Shown here piece by piece: positions 43,245-51,664 of a stretch of DNA of 64,000 bases. Source of the stretch: Nitrososphaerota archaeon (GTDB taxonomy: Archaea; Thermoproteota; EX4484-205; JAAOZP01); NCBI GenBank assembly GCA_011605725.1, contig JAAOZP010000004.1, positions 1 through 64,000 on the forward strand, given 5' to 3'. The notes below the pieces were generated by a model, which was not told where the DNA came from, searched no databases, and saw only the letters and a list, made by a program, of their open reading frames with translations. The translations under genes and the position numbers were made by a program. Numbering within the stretch: the stretch's first letter is position 1; every line of letters starts with the position of its first letter.

Positions 43245-44548
43245 AACTCACCCTTAAATGCCTTATCTAAGATAGACGGAACAAGTTTTTCAAGTTCCCC
43301 CTCTGTTCTTTGTTGAAGCTTCTTGAGAGATTCTATAATTTCGCTTATTTTATCAAGATAATCTATCATCTTCTTCTGTTTCTCAAGAGGAGGGAGAGGA
43401 ATCATTACCTTTCTTAAGAACTCTACCGGAACTCTTTGCTGACCCACACTGCCGGTCATATTTTTAGCAGCCTCATCTCTGAAAGATTTTTGTCTAATAT
43501 AGAAATGAATCCATTCGGCATGTACTTTCGATGAAGGTCTCAATACATGAAATTCGGTAGAACCAAAGCCTATTCCATTGATTAAACCCCTCGCTATTGC
43601 TGATTTCCCATTTTCCATGCAAGGCGTTATTTTTGCAAATAAAACATCGCCTTCCTTAAAGTAAGTATATCCTTTTTTTACCTCACCTAACAATCTAATT
43701 TCCGGCCTCTCAATCTTTCCTGTAACTTCACTGACAGCAGACATAGGAACAAACGTAACTTGCATATTATCAGGAAGATTTTTTATCTCGTGTTTTGCAG
43801 GGTTAATTTCACAGACTTTGCCCAATTCTGCCCGTTCCCATCCTTCTTCTTCGGCTCTGCTGAAGACTTTGTTTAAGGCTGCTTGCATTATTTTCTCGGC
43901 TTCTTCTCTTGCTTGTTTTCTAAGCCTCTTGGCCTCTTCAGCCCTGTTGACGAGTTGTTCTAAGCGTGAAACTATGCGTCTTTGCTCTTCAAGAGGCGGA
44001 AGAGGGATTAGAATAGTAGCTAATTTTTTTCTCGATATTTCCTTAAAAGTAGCTCCTGAACCCAACGCATTCATTTCTTCGACTTTGGTTAACAGAGTGT
44101 AATAAACAAAATCGCTTAGAACATGATTTGCATCCCTAATGACGATCGCTTTACAACCTTGGTTAAAACACATATTATCTCCTGCAATTGCAATATGTCC
44201 TATGGGCGCCCTTGTGGAAATTATTATAGATCCTTTCGGCACGATTGTTGTAGAACAGCTCTCCAAACCTTTTTGAGTTATTTTCCTTTCGGTATCAAAA
44301 ATGAATTTACCTATTACCTTACCGAGATCCCTTGGTGTAACCCACTTAATATTTCCTCTTTCCCAGTATTCTATGACATTAGTCTTGGGTGTTGATCCAG
44401 TTTCGATATGAAATAATTTTTTGTCTCCCAGCCTTACCCATTTCCACCCTTCAGGTAAATCGTAAGGTCCCCGAATCCCTTCTTGATCCTCAATTGCATT
44501 ACCTATTGTTTCTCTTGTATAAGTGTCTAATTTAATCTGCTTACTCAT
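43241..44548 (-). CDS. hsdS: Type I restriction-modification specificity subunit HsdS
   Basis: HsdS reads the DNA target of the type I complex. Two target-recognition domains are seen, each beginning with the family pattern (LPEGWKWVRLGD and EGWERAELGKVCEI) and each followed by the conserved helix IPLPPLEEQRRIVSRLEQL or IPLPPLEKQKKMIDYLDKI. Because the two domains differ, the target should be bipartite and asymmetric. The start is ATG 44548, overlapping the hsdM stop by 8 bases; the frame upstream to 44581 is inside hsdM. It joins the Argonaute-module genes with a 4-base overlap at 43241-43244. Confidence 0.9.
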   Translation of the reverse strand: MSKQIKLDTYTRETIGNAIEDQEGIRGPYDLPEGWKWVRLGDKKLFHIETGSTPKTNVIEYWERGNIKWVTPRDLGKVIGKFIFDTERKITQKGLESCSTTIVPKGSIIISTRAPIGHIAIAGDNMCFNQGCKAIVIRDANHVLSDFVYYTLLTKVEEMNALGSGATFKEISRKKLATILIPLPPLEEQRRIVSRLEQLVNRAEEAKRLRKQAREEAEKIMQAALNKVFSRAEEEGWERAELGKVCEINPAKHEIKNLPDNMQVTFVPMSAVSEVTGKIERPEIRLLGEVKKGYTYFKEGDVLFAKITPCMENGKSAIARGLINGIGFGSTEFHVLRPSSKVHAEWIHFYIRQKSFRDEAAKNMTGSVGQQRVPVEFLRKVMIPLPPLEKQKKMIDYLDKISEIIESLKKLQQRTEGELEKLVPSILDKAFKGEL

Positions 44549-45986
44549 GGCCTTCACCAAGAATGTTGCGGAATTCTTCAAGTATTTCTAAAATCTGTCT
44601 TTCCTTCTCAAGTATGCTTTCAACCAGTTCTTCCGGCTCTGCGTATACTGTTTCCTGTTTCCTGTTCGGATTCCTCGCAGTTAAGTCATAGTCCCTTTCT
44701 CTAATCTCCTCTATCGAGACTATCCATGAGTTTTCCGAGACCTTTCTGTTTTTCCACTTTCCGTAGCAGTCGGCTAGATGCTCGTCTTTAACGGGGTTTG
44801 CCTTAGTATAGTTCTCCCCATTCGGCGGGATAAGCTCGTAGTACCATATTTCCTTCGTAGGCCCGGTTCTGTCGAAGAACACTAGGTTTGCCTTGGGTCC
44901 TGTTCCTCCTTTAGGAGCTATGTGGGCGAAGGTGCCGGGGGGCAGGCTTATTATCGTGTGAACGTTAAACTCTTTCAACAACTCCATCTTAACCCTTTTA
45001 TAAGCTCCACCCCTGAATAAAACTCCTTCCGGCAAGACTATCCCGCATCTCCCGCCTTTCTTCAGCTTTCTCATGCAGTATTGGAGTGCTGCAAGCTCTG
45101 TCGAGCCTGTTGGCACTGGCAGGTTTTCCTGAAGAGTCTTAGCTAGGCTTCCGCCGAAAGGAGGATTGGTGAGTATTACGTCAAACCTTTGAGACGGCGT
45201 GTCGACAACGTTTTCCTCGAAAGTGTCTCTTCTCACTATGTTTGGCAACAGTAGTCCGTGCAGGATGCAGTTCATCGTTCCTATGAGGTAGGGCAGCGCC
45301 TTCAACTCCTGCGCGTAAAAGGTCTTCTCCTCAAGCATCTGGTACTCCTCCGTAGTGAGTTTCCTCTGCTCCTTCATCCACCTGAAGGATTCAACCAGGA
45401 AGCCGCATGACCCGGCGAGCGGGTCGAAAACCGTTTCACCTATCTTAGGGTTGACGATCTTCACCATCAGCCTAACTATGGGCCTCGGCGTGTAGTATTC
45501 CCCGGCTGCCCCGCCCTCCCTGCCCATCATCATCAGAAGCTCCTCGTAAAGCTGGGAGAGCGTGTGGGAGTCCTCAGGGTTTGTGAAGTCGATGCTGCTC
45601 AGCATCGTAACCACTTCCTTCAGGTTGAACGGGTCCCTCATCTGCTGCCTAACCTCTGCGAAAAGCGTTGCTATCAGGTTTCTCTCCTTCGAGCCGCGTA
45701 GCTCTCTAAGGTAGCGCAGCAAGTCTGTTTCTATGAAGTTTTTAAGCTCCTCAGCCTTCATGTCCCCCCTAGCCCAGTTGGACCAGCTGTACTTTGGGTC
45801 TATGATTGGCTCGTAGGTTCTTCCCTCAAACTCTGCTTCAAGCCTATACTCTTTCTCCAGGTCCTCGAAGATTTTCAGGAAGATCAGCCATGAGAGCTGC
45901 TCCATGTAGCCCAGGATGGTTAAACCGTCTCTCCTCATTATCTCGCATACCTGCTCGATCTTATTCGCCAGCTCCCTCCTATCCAT
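44541..45986 (-). CDS. hsdM: Type I restriction-modification methyltransferase HsdM
   Basis: N6-adenine methyltransferase of the type I complex. The N-terminal helical HsdM_N region (residues 1-130) precedes the SAM-binding motif I FDPLAGSCGFL (near residue 188) and the catalytic motif IV NPPFGGS (near residue 275), which marks N6-adenine methylation. VLPEGVLFRGG and VRRDTFE are also typical. Length 481 aa is normal. It follows hsdR with no gap (stop and start adjacent at 45986/45987) and overlaps hsdS by 8 bases. The G+C-richer codon use of hsdR and hsdM contrasts with the AT-rich genes that follow. Confidence 0.93.
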   Translation of the reverse strand: MDRRELANKIEQVCEIMRRDGLTILGYMEQLSWLIFLKIFEDLEKEYRLEAEFEGRTYEPIIDPKYSWSNWARGDMKAEELKNFIETDLLRYLRELRGSKERNLIATLFAEVRQQMRDPFNLKEVVTMLSSIDFTNPEDSHTLSQLYEELLMMMGREGGAAGEYYTPRPIVRLMVKIVNPKIGETVFDPLAGSCGFLVESFRWMKEQRKLTTEEYQMLEEKTFYAQELKALPYLIGTMNCILHGLLLPNIVRRDTFEENVVDTPSQRFDVILTNPPFGGSLAKTLQENLPVPTGSTELAALQYCMRKLKKGGRCGIVLPEGVLFRGGAYKRVKMELLKEFNVHTIISLPPGTFAHIAPKGGTGPKANLVFFDRTGPTKEIWYYELIPPNGENYTKANPVKDEHLADCYGKWKNRKVSENSWIVSIEEIRERDYDLTARNPNRKQETVYAEPEELVESILEKERQILEILEEFRNILGEGHE

Positions 45987-48506
45987 CTACCTGCGCACCC
46001 CAGCTGGTTGGACGAGCTCCGGGTAAAGCCCCTTCTCAATATCCTGGATAACCTCTTTTAAGGGTTCCAGCCCCCCGAAAATCTCGATAACCCCTTTCAA
46101 TGCCCCCATCTTGTCGAAGGGCGGTGTTCTGAACACTTTCGGGTCAGTTATCTCGTCGATACCGGCAATCTTATACCTGTCGACCAGCTCTAGGATAACT
46201 TCCCTCGCGCCCGGCCCGTATTTCTCTATGAATTCCCTCTGAAGGTCCAGTAATGCTCTAGCCCTCTCATCCCTGCTTAGGACGGGTGCTTTAAACAGGA
46301 TGTGCGCTATCAAGTCGAACTCCTCGGCCCCAGGCTTCTTAAGAAGCTTCGACAATATGTTCAGGTTTATCCCTGACTTCTCCAAATCCTCCTTGAATTT
46401 AATCCTCTTCGCCCTGTCCCTCCATATTCCGGCAAGCTGGTCTAGGGTTGTGATCCTCTTAATCAAACCGTTTTTACAGTACTCCACGTACTCAGCGTCT
46501 AGCAGCTCGTTTCCGAGAACATTGGCTTTAACAATACCCTCCTCAGCTATGTAAACTTCAACGTTTTCAGCCCTTATCAGCTCCCTCCTCTCCCTAACCT
46601 CCCTCTCCAGGCTGATGACTACGGACTGCTCAGGAGTTGGGAAAGTCGGCACGGTAGTCTCCTTCTTCCTGTATCCGCCTGCAGCCACGTCGATTTTAAC
46701 ACTGCCTCTCGGAACGTCTTTAAGCAGGATTAAACCGTTTTCATCAGTCTTCAACGTCACCGGCTTGCTCGGGGCTACAAGAGCCATGACGGATGCTTTC
46801 GCAATGCCCACCCCGGTTTCAGCGTCAATAACCCTGCACGCCAAGTACCAGTCCGCTGGCCCCTCATACTTTTTCCCAATCTCCGGCAGGTCCCATTCGT
46901 CGAAAAGCCTGGTTGCATCAGTATAATCGATTATCCGGAAGGTGAACTTTCTCGAGTTCTCGTCTATTCTCGCCCCCCTCCCTATTATTTGGTGAAACAC
47001 TACTTTGGAATCTATATGCTTCAGGAACACTATGTTCCTAACAGGCGGTATGTCCACCCCCGTGCTTAGCAGGTCGACCGTCGTGGTGACTACTGGAAAA
47101 TCCTTCTCAGAATCCTTAAACTCCCTCAAAACTTCGTGAGCATAAGGCTCGTCTGTAACTACTCTCACAGCGTAGTTTCTGGCTCCAAATATGGGAGCGA
47201 AATAATTGTTCAGCTCCTTAGCCACCTCCGCCGCGTGCGACTGGGAGACGCAGAAGATAGCGGTCTTCCCCTTCGGACCTGTGCTTTCAAGGATCCTAGC
47301 TAGATGCTCGCATATCCTCTTGGTTCTGTCGGGAAGCGTTATCTCTCTTTCAAACTCCTCCACAGTATAGTACTCTTTCAACTCTACTCCTGGGGGGACT
47401 TCTATTTTAGCGCCTTGGCTCTTCGCTTCAGTTATGTTGAGAACACCCGACTTATCTATGTTGGTGAACACCCTGATTATCTCGCAGGGCGCCAGATATC
47501 CGTCTTCAATCCCCAGCCGCATAGGATAATCGTAAACAGGCTCTCCAAAATACGCGTACGTGTCTATATTATCATCCCTTTTAGGCGTGGCCGTTAAGCC
47601 CAGGTGAATAGCGTTAGAGAAATATCTTAAAATCTCGTGCCACCTCTTCCACCCCGACCTGTGGCATTCGTCGATTATTACCATGTCGAAGAAATCCGGT
47701 TCGAAAAGCTCATAGATCTTCTTACCGTCTTTCTCGCTGTAAAGAGTCTGGTAGGTGGCGAAGTATATGTCCCTGTGTTTCGGAATGCTCTCTGCCCCCA
47801 CTAGTTCCTCCCTAGCGTTCCCGAATGGGAAGAACATGTCGTGAGCCTGCCTCCTGAGAAATATCCTGTCAACCAGGTAGAGGACCCTCCTCACCCTTCC
47901 CGTCTTGTAGAGCTTCCAGACTATTTGGAAGGCAACATAGGTCTTACCGCTGCCCGTGGCCATCGTGAGCAAAACCTTCTTCCTACCTCTAAGTATGGCT
48001 TCTATCGTCTTCCTGACGGCAACCTCCTGGTAATATCTAAGCGGCCTCTCGGGAAAAGGATAATAGGGGTATAGCAAAGGGTCTTTCTCCGTGACCTTGC
48101 CCAATTCTTTTCCTTCAACATATCTCCTCCATAACTCTGATGGGGATGGGAATTCCTCTAAAGTAGTTTGACGCTTATGAAAATCGTCATACTCCTCAAT
48201 CTTATGCCCGTTGGTGAAGTATGCGAACGGTACTCCCAGCCTCTCCATGTATTCTTTAGCCTGCTGCATTCCTGTTAGGTGGGACTCTTCCTCCGACTTC
48301 GCCTCTACGACGGCGAGCGGTACCCCATTCTTATCCGGGTAGTACAGTATGTAGTCCGGCCTCCTGGTTGGGAGACGGTCTCCGCCATCATTTATGATCA
48401 TGCCCCTTGCTATCGCTTTATCCCTCTCCACCATTTTCTCAGTCCAGCCGCTTCTCTGAAGCTTAGGGTCGATCAGCTTCGCCCTCGTATCAGCCTCGTT
48501 AAGCAT
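45987..48506 (-). CDS. hsdR: Type I restriction enzyme HsdR with inserted beta-sandwich domain
   Basis: The translocase and nuclease subunit. The N-terminal PD-(D/E)xK is seen as Asp51 in RPDYILYY and VVEAK (Glu68, Lys70). The helicase core has Walker A TMATGSGKTYVA (near residue 183), DECHRSG, GLTATPKRDD and QIIGRGAR. Between the helicase and the C-terminal EcoEI-type tail (about residues 550-637) lies an inserted carboxypeptidase-regulatory-like domain (ACRVIDAETGVGIAKAS, TDENGLILLKDVPRG). Such domains are usually extracellular, so this is notable. It is the first gene of the six-gene minus-strand operon. Length of 839 aa is within range. Confidence 0.92.
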   Translation of the reverse strand: MLNEADTRAKLIDPKLQRSGWTEKMVERDKAIARGMIINDGGDRLPTRRPDYILYYPDKNGVPLAVVEAKSEEESHLTGMQQAKEYMERLGVPFAYFTNGHKIEEYDDFHKRQTTLEEFPSPSELWRRYVEGKELGKVTEKDPLLYPYYPFPERPLRYYQEVAVRKTIEAILRGRKKVLLTMATGSGKTYVAFQIVWKLYKTGRVRRVLYLVDRIFLRRQAHDMFFPFGNAREELVGAESIPKHRDIYFATYQTLYSEKDGKKIYELFEPDFFDMVIIDECHRSGWKRWHEILRYFSNAIHLGLTATPKRDDNIDTYAYFGEPVYDYPMRLGIEDGYLAPCEIIRVFTNIDKSGVLNITEAKSQGAKIEVPPGVELKEYYTVEEFEREITLPDRTKRICEHLARILESTGPKGKTAIFCVSQSHAAEVAKELNNYFAPIFGARNYAVRVVTDEPYAHEVLREFKDSEKDFPVVTTTVDLLSTGVDIPPVRNIVFLKHIDSKVVFHQIIGRGARIDENSRKFTFRIIDYTDATRLFDEWDLPEIGKKYEGPADWYLACRVIDAETGVGIAKASVMALVAPSKPVTLKTDENGLILLKDVPRGSVKIDVAAGGYRKKETTVPTFPTPEQSVVISLEREVRERRELIRAENVEVYIAEEGIVKANVLGNELLDAEYVEYCKNGLIKRITTLDQLAGIWRDRAKRIKFKEDLEKSGINLNILSKLLKKPGAEEFDLIAHILFKAPVLSRDERARALLDLQREFIEKYGPGAREVILELVDRYKIAGIDEITDPKVFRTPPFDKMGALKGVIEIFGGLEPLKEVIQDIEKGLYPELVQPAGVRR

Positions 48507-48594
48507 GCTCCCCCGCCTTTATCCCATAGAATTATGCTTCAGCACGTCTTATTCTTTTCGATTTCATACGCTTTATTTACCTCTTTAAATGGGT

Positions 48595-48711
48595 ATGGGC
48601 AGGATTAAGGTGGTCAAAGAGAATGGCCAGAAGAAGGATACTATTGAGTTATTGCTTAACATTAAACGGCCCGTGAAAAGATATCAAAATAGCGCGCGCT
48701 ACGAGTCTTAA
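48595..48711 (+). CDS. Small ORF of 38 aa ending in the palindrome
   Basis: ATG 48595 lies about 24 bases after a TATA-like CTTTATTTAC and reads MGRIKVVKENGQKKDTIE onward. It then passes through AGCGCGCGCT (48691-48700) and stops at 48709. The N-terminal part looks like genuine coding sequence with a promoter, but the end seems cut at the palindrome. It may be the stump of a longer gene. No family is recognised. It occupies most of the 341-base gap between hsdR and the HEPN gene. Confidence 0.35.
   Translation: MGRIKVVKENGQKKDTIELLLNIKRPVKRYQNSARYES
48691..48700. repeat. Palindrome AGCGCGCGCT near the HEPN gene
   Basis: Perfect copy, inside the last codons of the small ORF at 48595 and 148 bases before the HEPN gene. 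Confidence 0.75.
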
Positions 48712-48847
48712 CATAGTTTTAGATCGTTACCATAAGCTACCCTAAAGAAGGGAAAAATTAAGTTCAGCCGGTGGTGCACAAAGGTTCTGTCAGCAGGCTG
48801 GGAATGCATAATTGTTAAATACCTACAACGAGATCTAACCGTAAAAG

Positions 48848-49381
48848 ATGGTGGACTACGGAGGGCTTCAGTCAAAGGGGCTGGATCCCGGTTCATTTCT
48901 AAAAGGATTGGCTGAGTCAAGTGATCTGGAAGACATAATTAAGAAATACTTAGTAGTACACTATAGTCCAGGCCATGCTAGCCGATTAGCATATCATTAT
49001 AAGAAGGACGTAGCTGAGATGCTGGATAATCTTTCGAAGCTCATGGCGCTGCTGGTAAAAGCGGGTATGAATCCAAACTGGCTTATCGCTGCTGTCTCCC
49101 TTGCCATTCAAGACGTTTATGTCCAGAGGGTGGCTGCAAAACTTAAGATCGATATTAAAAAGCCAGATGGCAAGTTCAAAACCACTAAAACTTTGTTAGA
49201 GGAAATACAGTCGAAGCTTGAGAAGCCAGGAATAAAAACAACGGAACTTAAGATAGCGAAAGTGTATAGCGAAGATTACAGGAACGAGGTGATACATGGA
49301 GGCTTAGACGTTGATGAGGATAGGGCCTTGGACATAATGCGTGCAACATCCAACTTAATAGATATACTTGCTAGCATTTAA
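48848..49381 (+). CDS. HEPN-like protein with R-x4-H motif
   Basis: A 177-aa helical protein. Its C-terminal half carries YRNEVIHGG, an R-N-x-x-x-H arrangement that matches the RX4-6H active motif of HEPN ribonucleases. Before it are helices such as LAIQDVYVQRVAAKL. HEPN proteins serve as toxins or effectors in many defence systems, cutting RNA. There is no adjacent MNT antitoxin, so it may act alone or with the neighbouring restriction/Argonaute operon, from which it diverges. A TATA-like TTAAATAC lies about 30 bases before the start. The motif is good evidence; the exact subfamily is not known. Confidence 0.65.
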   Translation: MVDYGGLQSKGLDPGSFLKGLAESSDLEDIIKKYLVVHYSPGHASRLAYHYKKDVAEMLDNLSKLMALLVKAGMNPNWLIAAVSLAIQDVYVQRVAAKLKIDIKKPDGKFKTTKTLLEEIQSKLEKPGIKTTELKIAKVYSEDYRNEVIHGGLDVDEDRALDIMRATSNLIDILASI

Positions 49382-49392
49382 CGTATAACAAA

Positions 49393-49402
49393 AGCGCGCG
49401 CT
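49393..49402. repeat. Palindrome AGCGCGCGCT between convergent genes
   Basis: Perfect copy in the 29-base gap between the 3' ends of the HEPN gene and the OLD-like gene. Confidence 0.75.
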
Positions 49403-49410
49403 TGGAGAAC

Positions 49411-50685
49411 TTATCCTCTAGCCAACTTAACTGTTCTTTCAACTGCCTCCCATATTTTGGATTTGAATAGTTCTTCTTTCTTATCTTCCTGGAGGTTTTT
49501 TATAAAATCGTATGCTTCATTGGGATGGATTTTTTCTCCTTCCTGCCTTTCCCAGCCCAGCTTCTTGATCTCGTCCTCTAACTCTCTATCAAGTTTGATG
49601 CATACATTTTGATCAATAAGATCGCCGAGCTCAACATCATGATCCGCTAAGATTATGAACGGTATCTCATATTTCCTTAATAACTTAATCCACTTTTTAA
49701 AGTTCTCTTTACCGCCTACATCCACGACGGTCACATCGTTTTGATCAAGTATATTCTCTTTCAATTCTGAGATCGCTATAACTGTAGCGTGATCCGCCGG
49801 GCCCTCTACCAGGAGAACGCTGTTAGAAAAGAATACTTCTGGTCGGAATTCATGCCGTTGAATTGCAAAACCGTTCGTCGGCGCTATGACCGTGCTTTCG
49901 TTATCATCCTTTCTCACATAAATCAGCCTCCTATCTTGTGTGCCTTGCAGTAGACTAAGGTCAACAAAGTATGGCGAATGCGTTACTATTATTGTCTGCA
50001 CGTCTTTCTTATCCATCAATATTTTACTTAGCAAGGTTATTTTCGTTTGGTGGAGGTGGAGAGCTGGTTCATCGAGTATAAGAATAGGATGTTCCGGAGC
50101 CGATATTAATGAAAGCATATAGAGAGCTTCAAAATAACCTGACGCACTCTCATGTAATCTAACACGCTTAGAACCCTCCTTTATGACTACGTATCTTTTC
50201 TTTCCAGTTAGAGCAGAGGTTTCTTCTTCATAAACGTCAAACTCTATGGACTGAAATATTTTTTGGAAATCCTGCTTTAATTTATCGTAGTTCTCAGCTA
50301 AAGGCTCTTTATTCTTTAGATCGAAAAGATTATTCGCTAGCTCTTCCAAAGAGGGCCTATGCTCAGATATGAAACATAGCCTATTCTCTAGCATTACCGC
50401 AAGCAACGTCCAAAAGGATGAGTGTCCTGTAAAACTGTATCTGGAGAGTTCTTTTATTGCATTCATAACATATTGTTTATCACGGTTTGTAAGGTATATA
50501 GTATCATCTATGTGAAATCTTGAACAATGAGATTGCTCAAAAAGGGTTTTTATATAAGTAGTGTCAAAATTGAGGGTCAGAGAAGGCATGTTTTTCTGCA
50601 TCTCCGGGAATTCCCTGCGAGAAGATTCATTTAATAGCTCTAATGCTTTTCCGGGATCTTCTCTAGAAATCGTTTGGGGCAACAT
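49411..50685 (-). CDS. OLD-like ATPase/TOPRIM nuclease, C-terminal part (after amber codon)
   Basis: This holds the second half of an overcoming-lysogenization-defect-type nuclease. It has the ABC-like signature region (ESASGYFEALYMLSL), Walker B ILILDEPALHLH, the switch His in IIVTHSPYFVD, and a TOPRIM domain with VLLVEGPADHATVIA and Asp-x-Asp in ILADHDVEL. Such enzymes defend against phages (Gabija, OLD and PARIS relatives). The open frame continues upstream, without interruption except one TAG at 50752, into the Walker A part. The ATG at 50685 is therefore unlikely to be the original start. Confidence 0.75.
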   Translation of the reverse strand: MLPQTISREDPGKALELLNESSRREFPEMQKNMPSLTLNFDTTYIKTLFEQSHCSRFHIDDTIYLTNRDKQYVMNAIKELSRYSFTGHSSFWTLLAVMLENRLCFISEHRPSLEELANNLFDLKNKEPLAENYDKLKQDFQKIFQSIEFDVYEEETSALTGKKRYVVIKEGSKRVRLHESASGYFEALYMLSLISAPEHPILILDEPALHLHQTKITLLSKILMDKKDVQTIIVTHSPYFVDLSLLQGTQDRRLIYVRKDDNESTVIAPTNGFAIQRHEFRPEVFFSNSVLLVEGPADHATVIAISELKENILDQNDVTVVDVGGKENFKKWIKLLRKYEIPFIILADHDVELGDLIDQNVCIKLDRELEDEIKKLGWERQEGEKIHPNEAYDFIKNLQEDKKEELFKSKIWEAVERTVKLARG

Positions 50686-50751
50686 TCCCCGATAGGCAAC
50701 ATATGATTCTCCTTCTCTACAGGAAGAATATAATATGATTCCATTATCAAA

Positions 50752-51165
50752 CTATAGCGCCACGAAATCTGGTCGCACCTCTGCCGTGTCGGCAGTCGGC
50801 TTCCAGTATACGATCAGGGTTGAAATCTCATAGTCCTTATAGTAGGATTCGAGTTCTTCTGGAGGAGTATCCTTTCTGCTAACAGAATCAAGCAGTAAAT
50901 TTACTTCGCTTTCAGAAAATTCTACTCTCATATTTATTGAGCATTCAGAATTTTTATTAAACCTTAACTCATTTGAGATACCAGTGAGTGAAAGGCTTGG
51001 AGGACCAGAAGAGGGTGCACTAGGTTTAGTCAGGAGTTTCAATATTCTGATGAGGTTTGTCTTTCCACTCGCGTTTCTGCCTACTATAACATTATAGTTT
51101 CCAAAGCTGAAGCTAGCATCCTTATAGCTGTACAAATTCTTTATTTGTATGCTTTTAATCTTCAT
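50752..51165 (-). CDS. OLD-like ATPase/TOPRIM nuclease, N-terminal part (ends at in-frame TAG)
   Basis: The N-terminus MKIKSIQIKNLYSYKDAS and Walker A VGRNASGKTNLIRIL are typical of SMC-like/OLD ATPases. The frame then ends after DFVAL with TAG (50752-50754). Reading past that TAG gives 22 sense codons and runs in frame into the Walker B and TOPRIM half, so the whole would be about 583 codons. A nonsense mutation or suppressed amber would explain it. TAG is an ordinary stop for several genes in this window. Minus strand, alone, convergent with the HEPN gene. Confidence 0.7.
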   Translation of the reverse strand: MKIKSIQIKNLYSYKDASFSFGNYNVIVGRNASGKTNLIRILKLLTKPSAPSSGPPSLSLTGISNELRFNKNSECSINMRVEFSESEVNLLLDSVSRKDTPPEELESYYKDYEISTLIVYWKPTADTAEVRPDFVAL

Positions 51166-51664
51166 TCACAATAGCAATGTTAAATTAAACTAATAAATTT
51201 TAAGACATGATGGATTGACTATGAATTTTGGTAGGAAAGTGCCTAATCCGGAAAAATAACGCTTAATGCTAGTTAGAGGAAAGAATGAAGAACCTTCTCG
51301 AATAACCTTTTTCATCAAGAGCCTGGCGTGCACTAGTTTTCTAATCTAATGACTATTCCAAAAATTCTATTAACATAGAATATACAAACACGAATACCGT
51401 GCCTTCCCTCCGGACATTTCTACGTTCTGCTTCGCCAGAAAATTGGGCATTAACCCCTTTACTGCGTACCCTCTTTCAGCATACTCGACACGATCATACA
51501 TCTCTGTGTCTTTTAGAAACATCCCGGGTAGCGCGCTAAATTCTGGTGGGACATATAAACTTTTAACATGGGCTAAAAGTTTCAGCATTATCCATTAACA
51601 GTTGGCATTCGTACGTCTGAAGATTCATAGTTCATACTTACCTTTTCTCAAATCTTCTCTAACA
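51166..51664. other. Gap with a doubtful ORF and a short palindrome
   Basis: This 499-base stretch holds a minus-strand frame at 51370-51588 (72 aa) containing AGCGCGCT (51530-51537) within its codons. I recognise no protein in it, and it may be a truncated gene. The rest is AT-rich with no feature that I can support. Confidence 0.3.

Noticed and set aside
50752..50754. Pyrrolysine as the default reading of the in-frame TAG
   Set aside because: TAG ends several intact genes in this window (for example at 9842, 12304 and 15471), and the homologous position in OLD-like proteins is not known to need pyrrolysine. A nonsense mutation is simpler.
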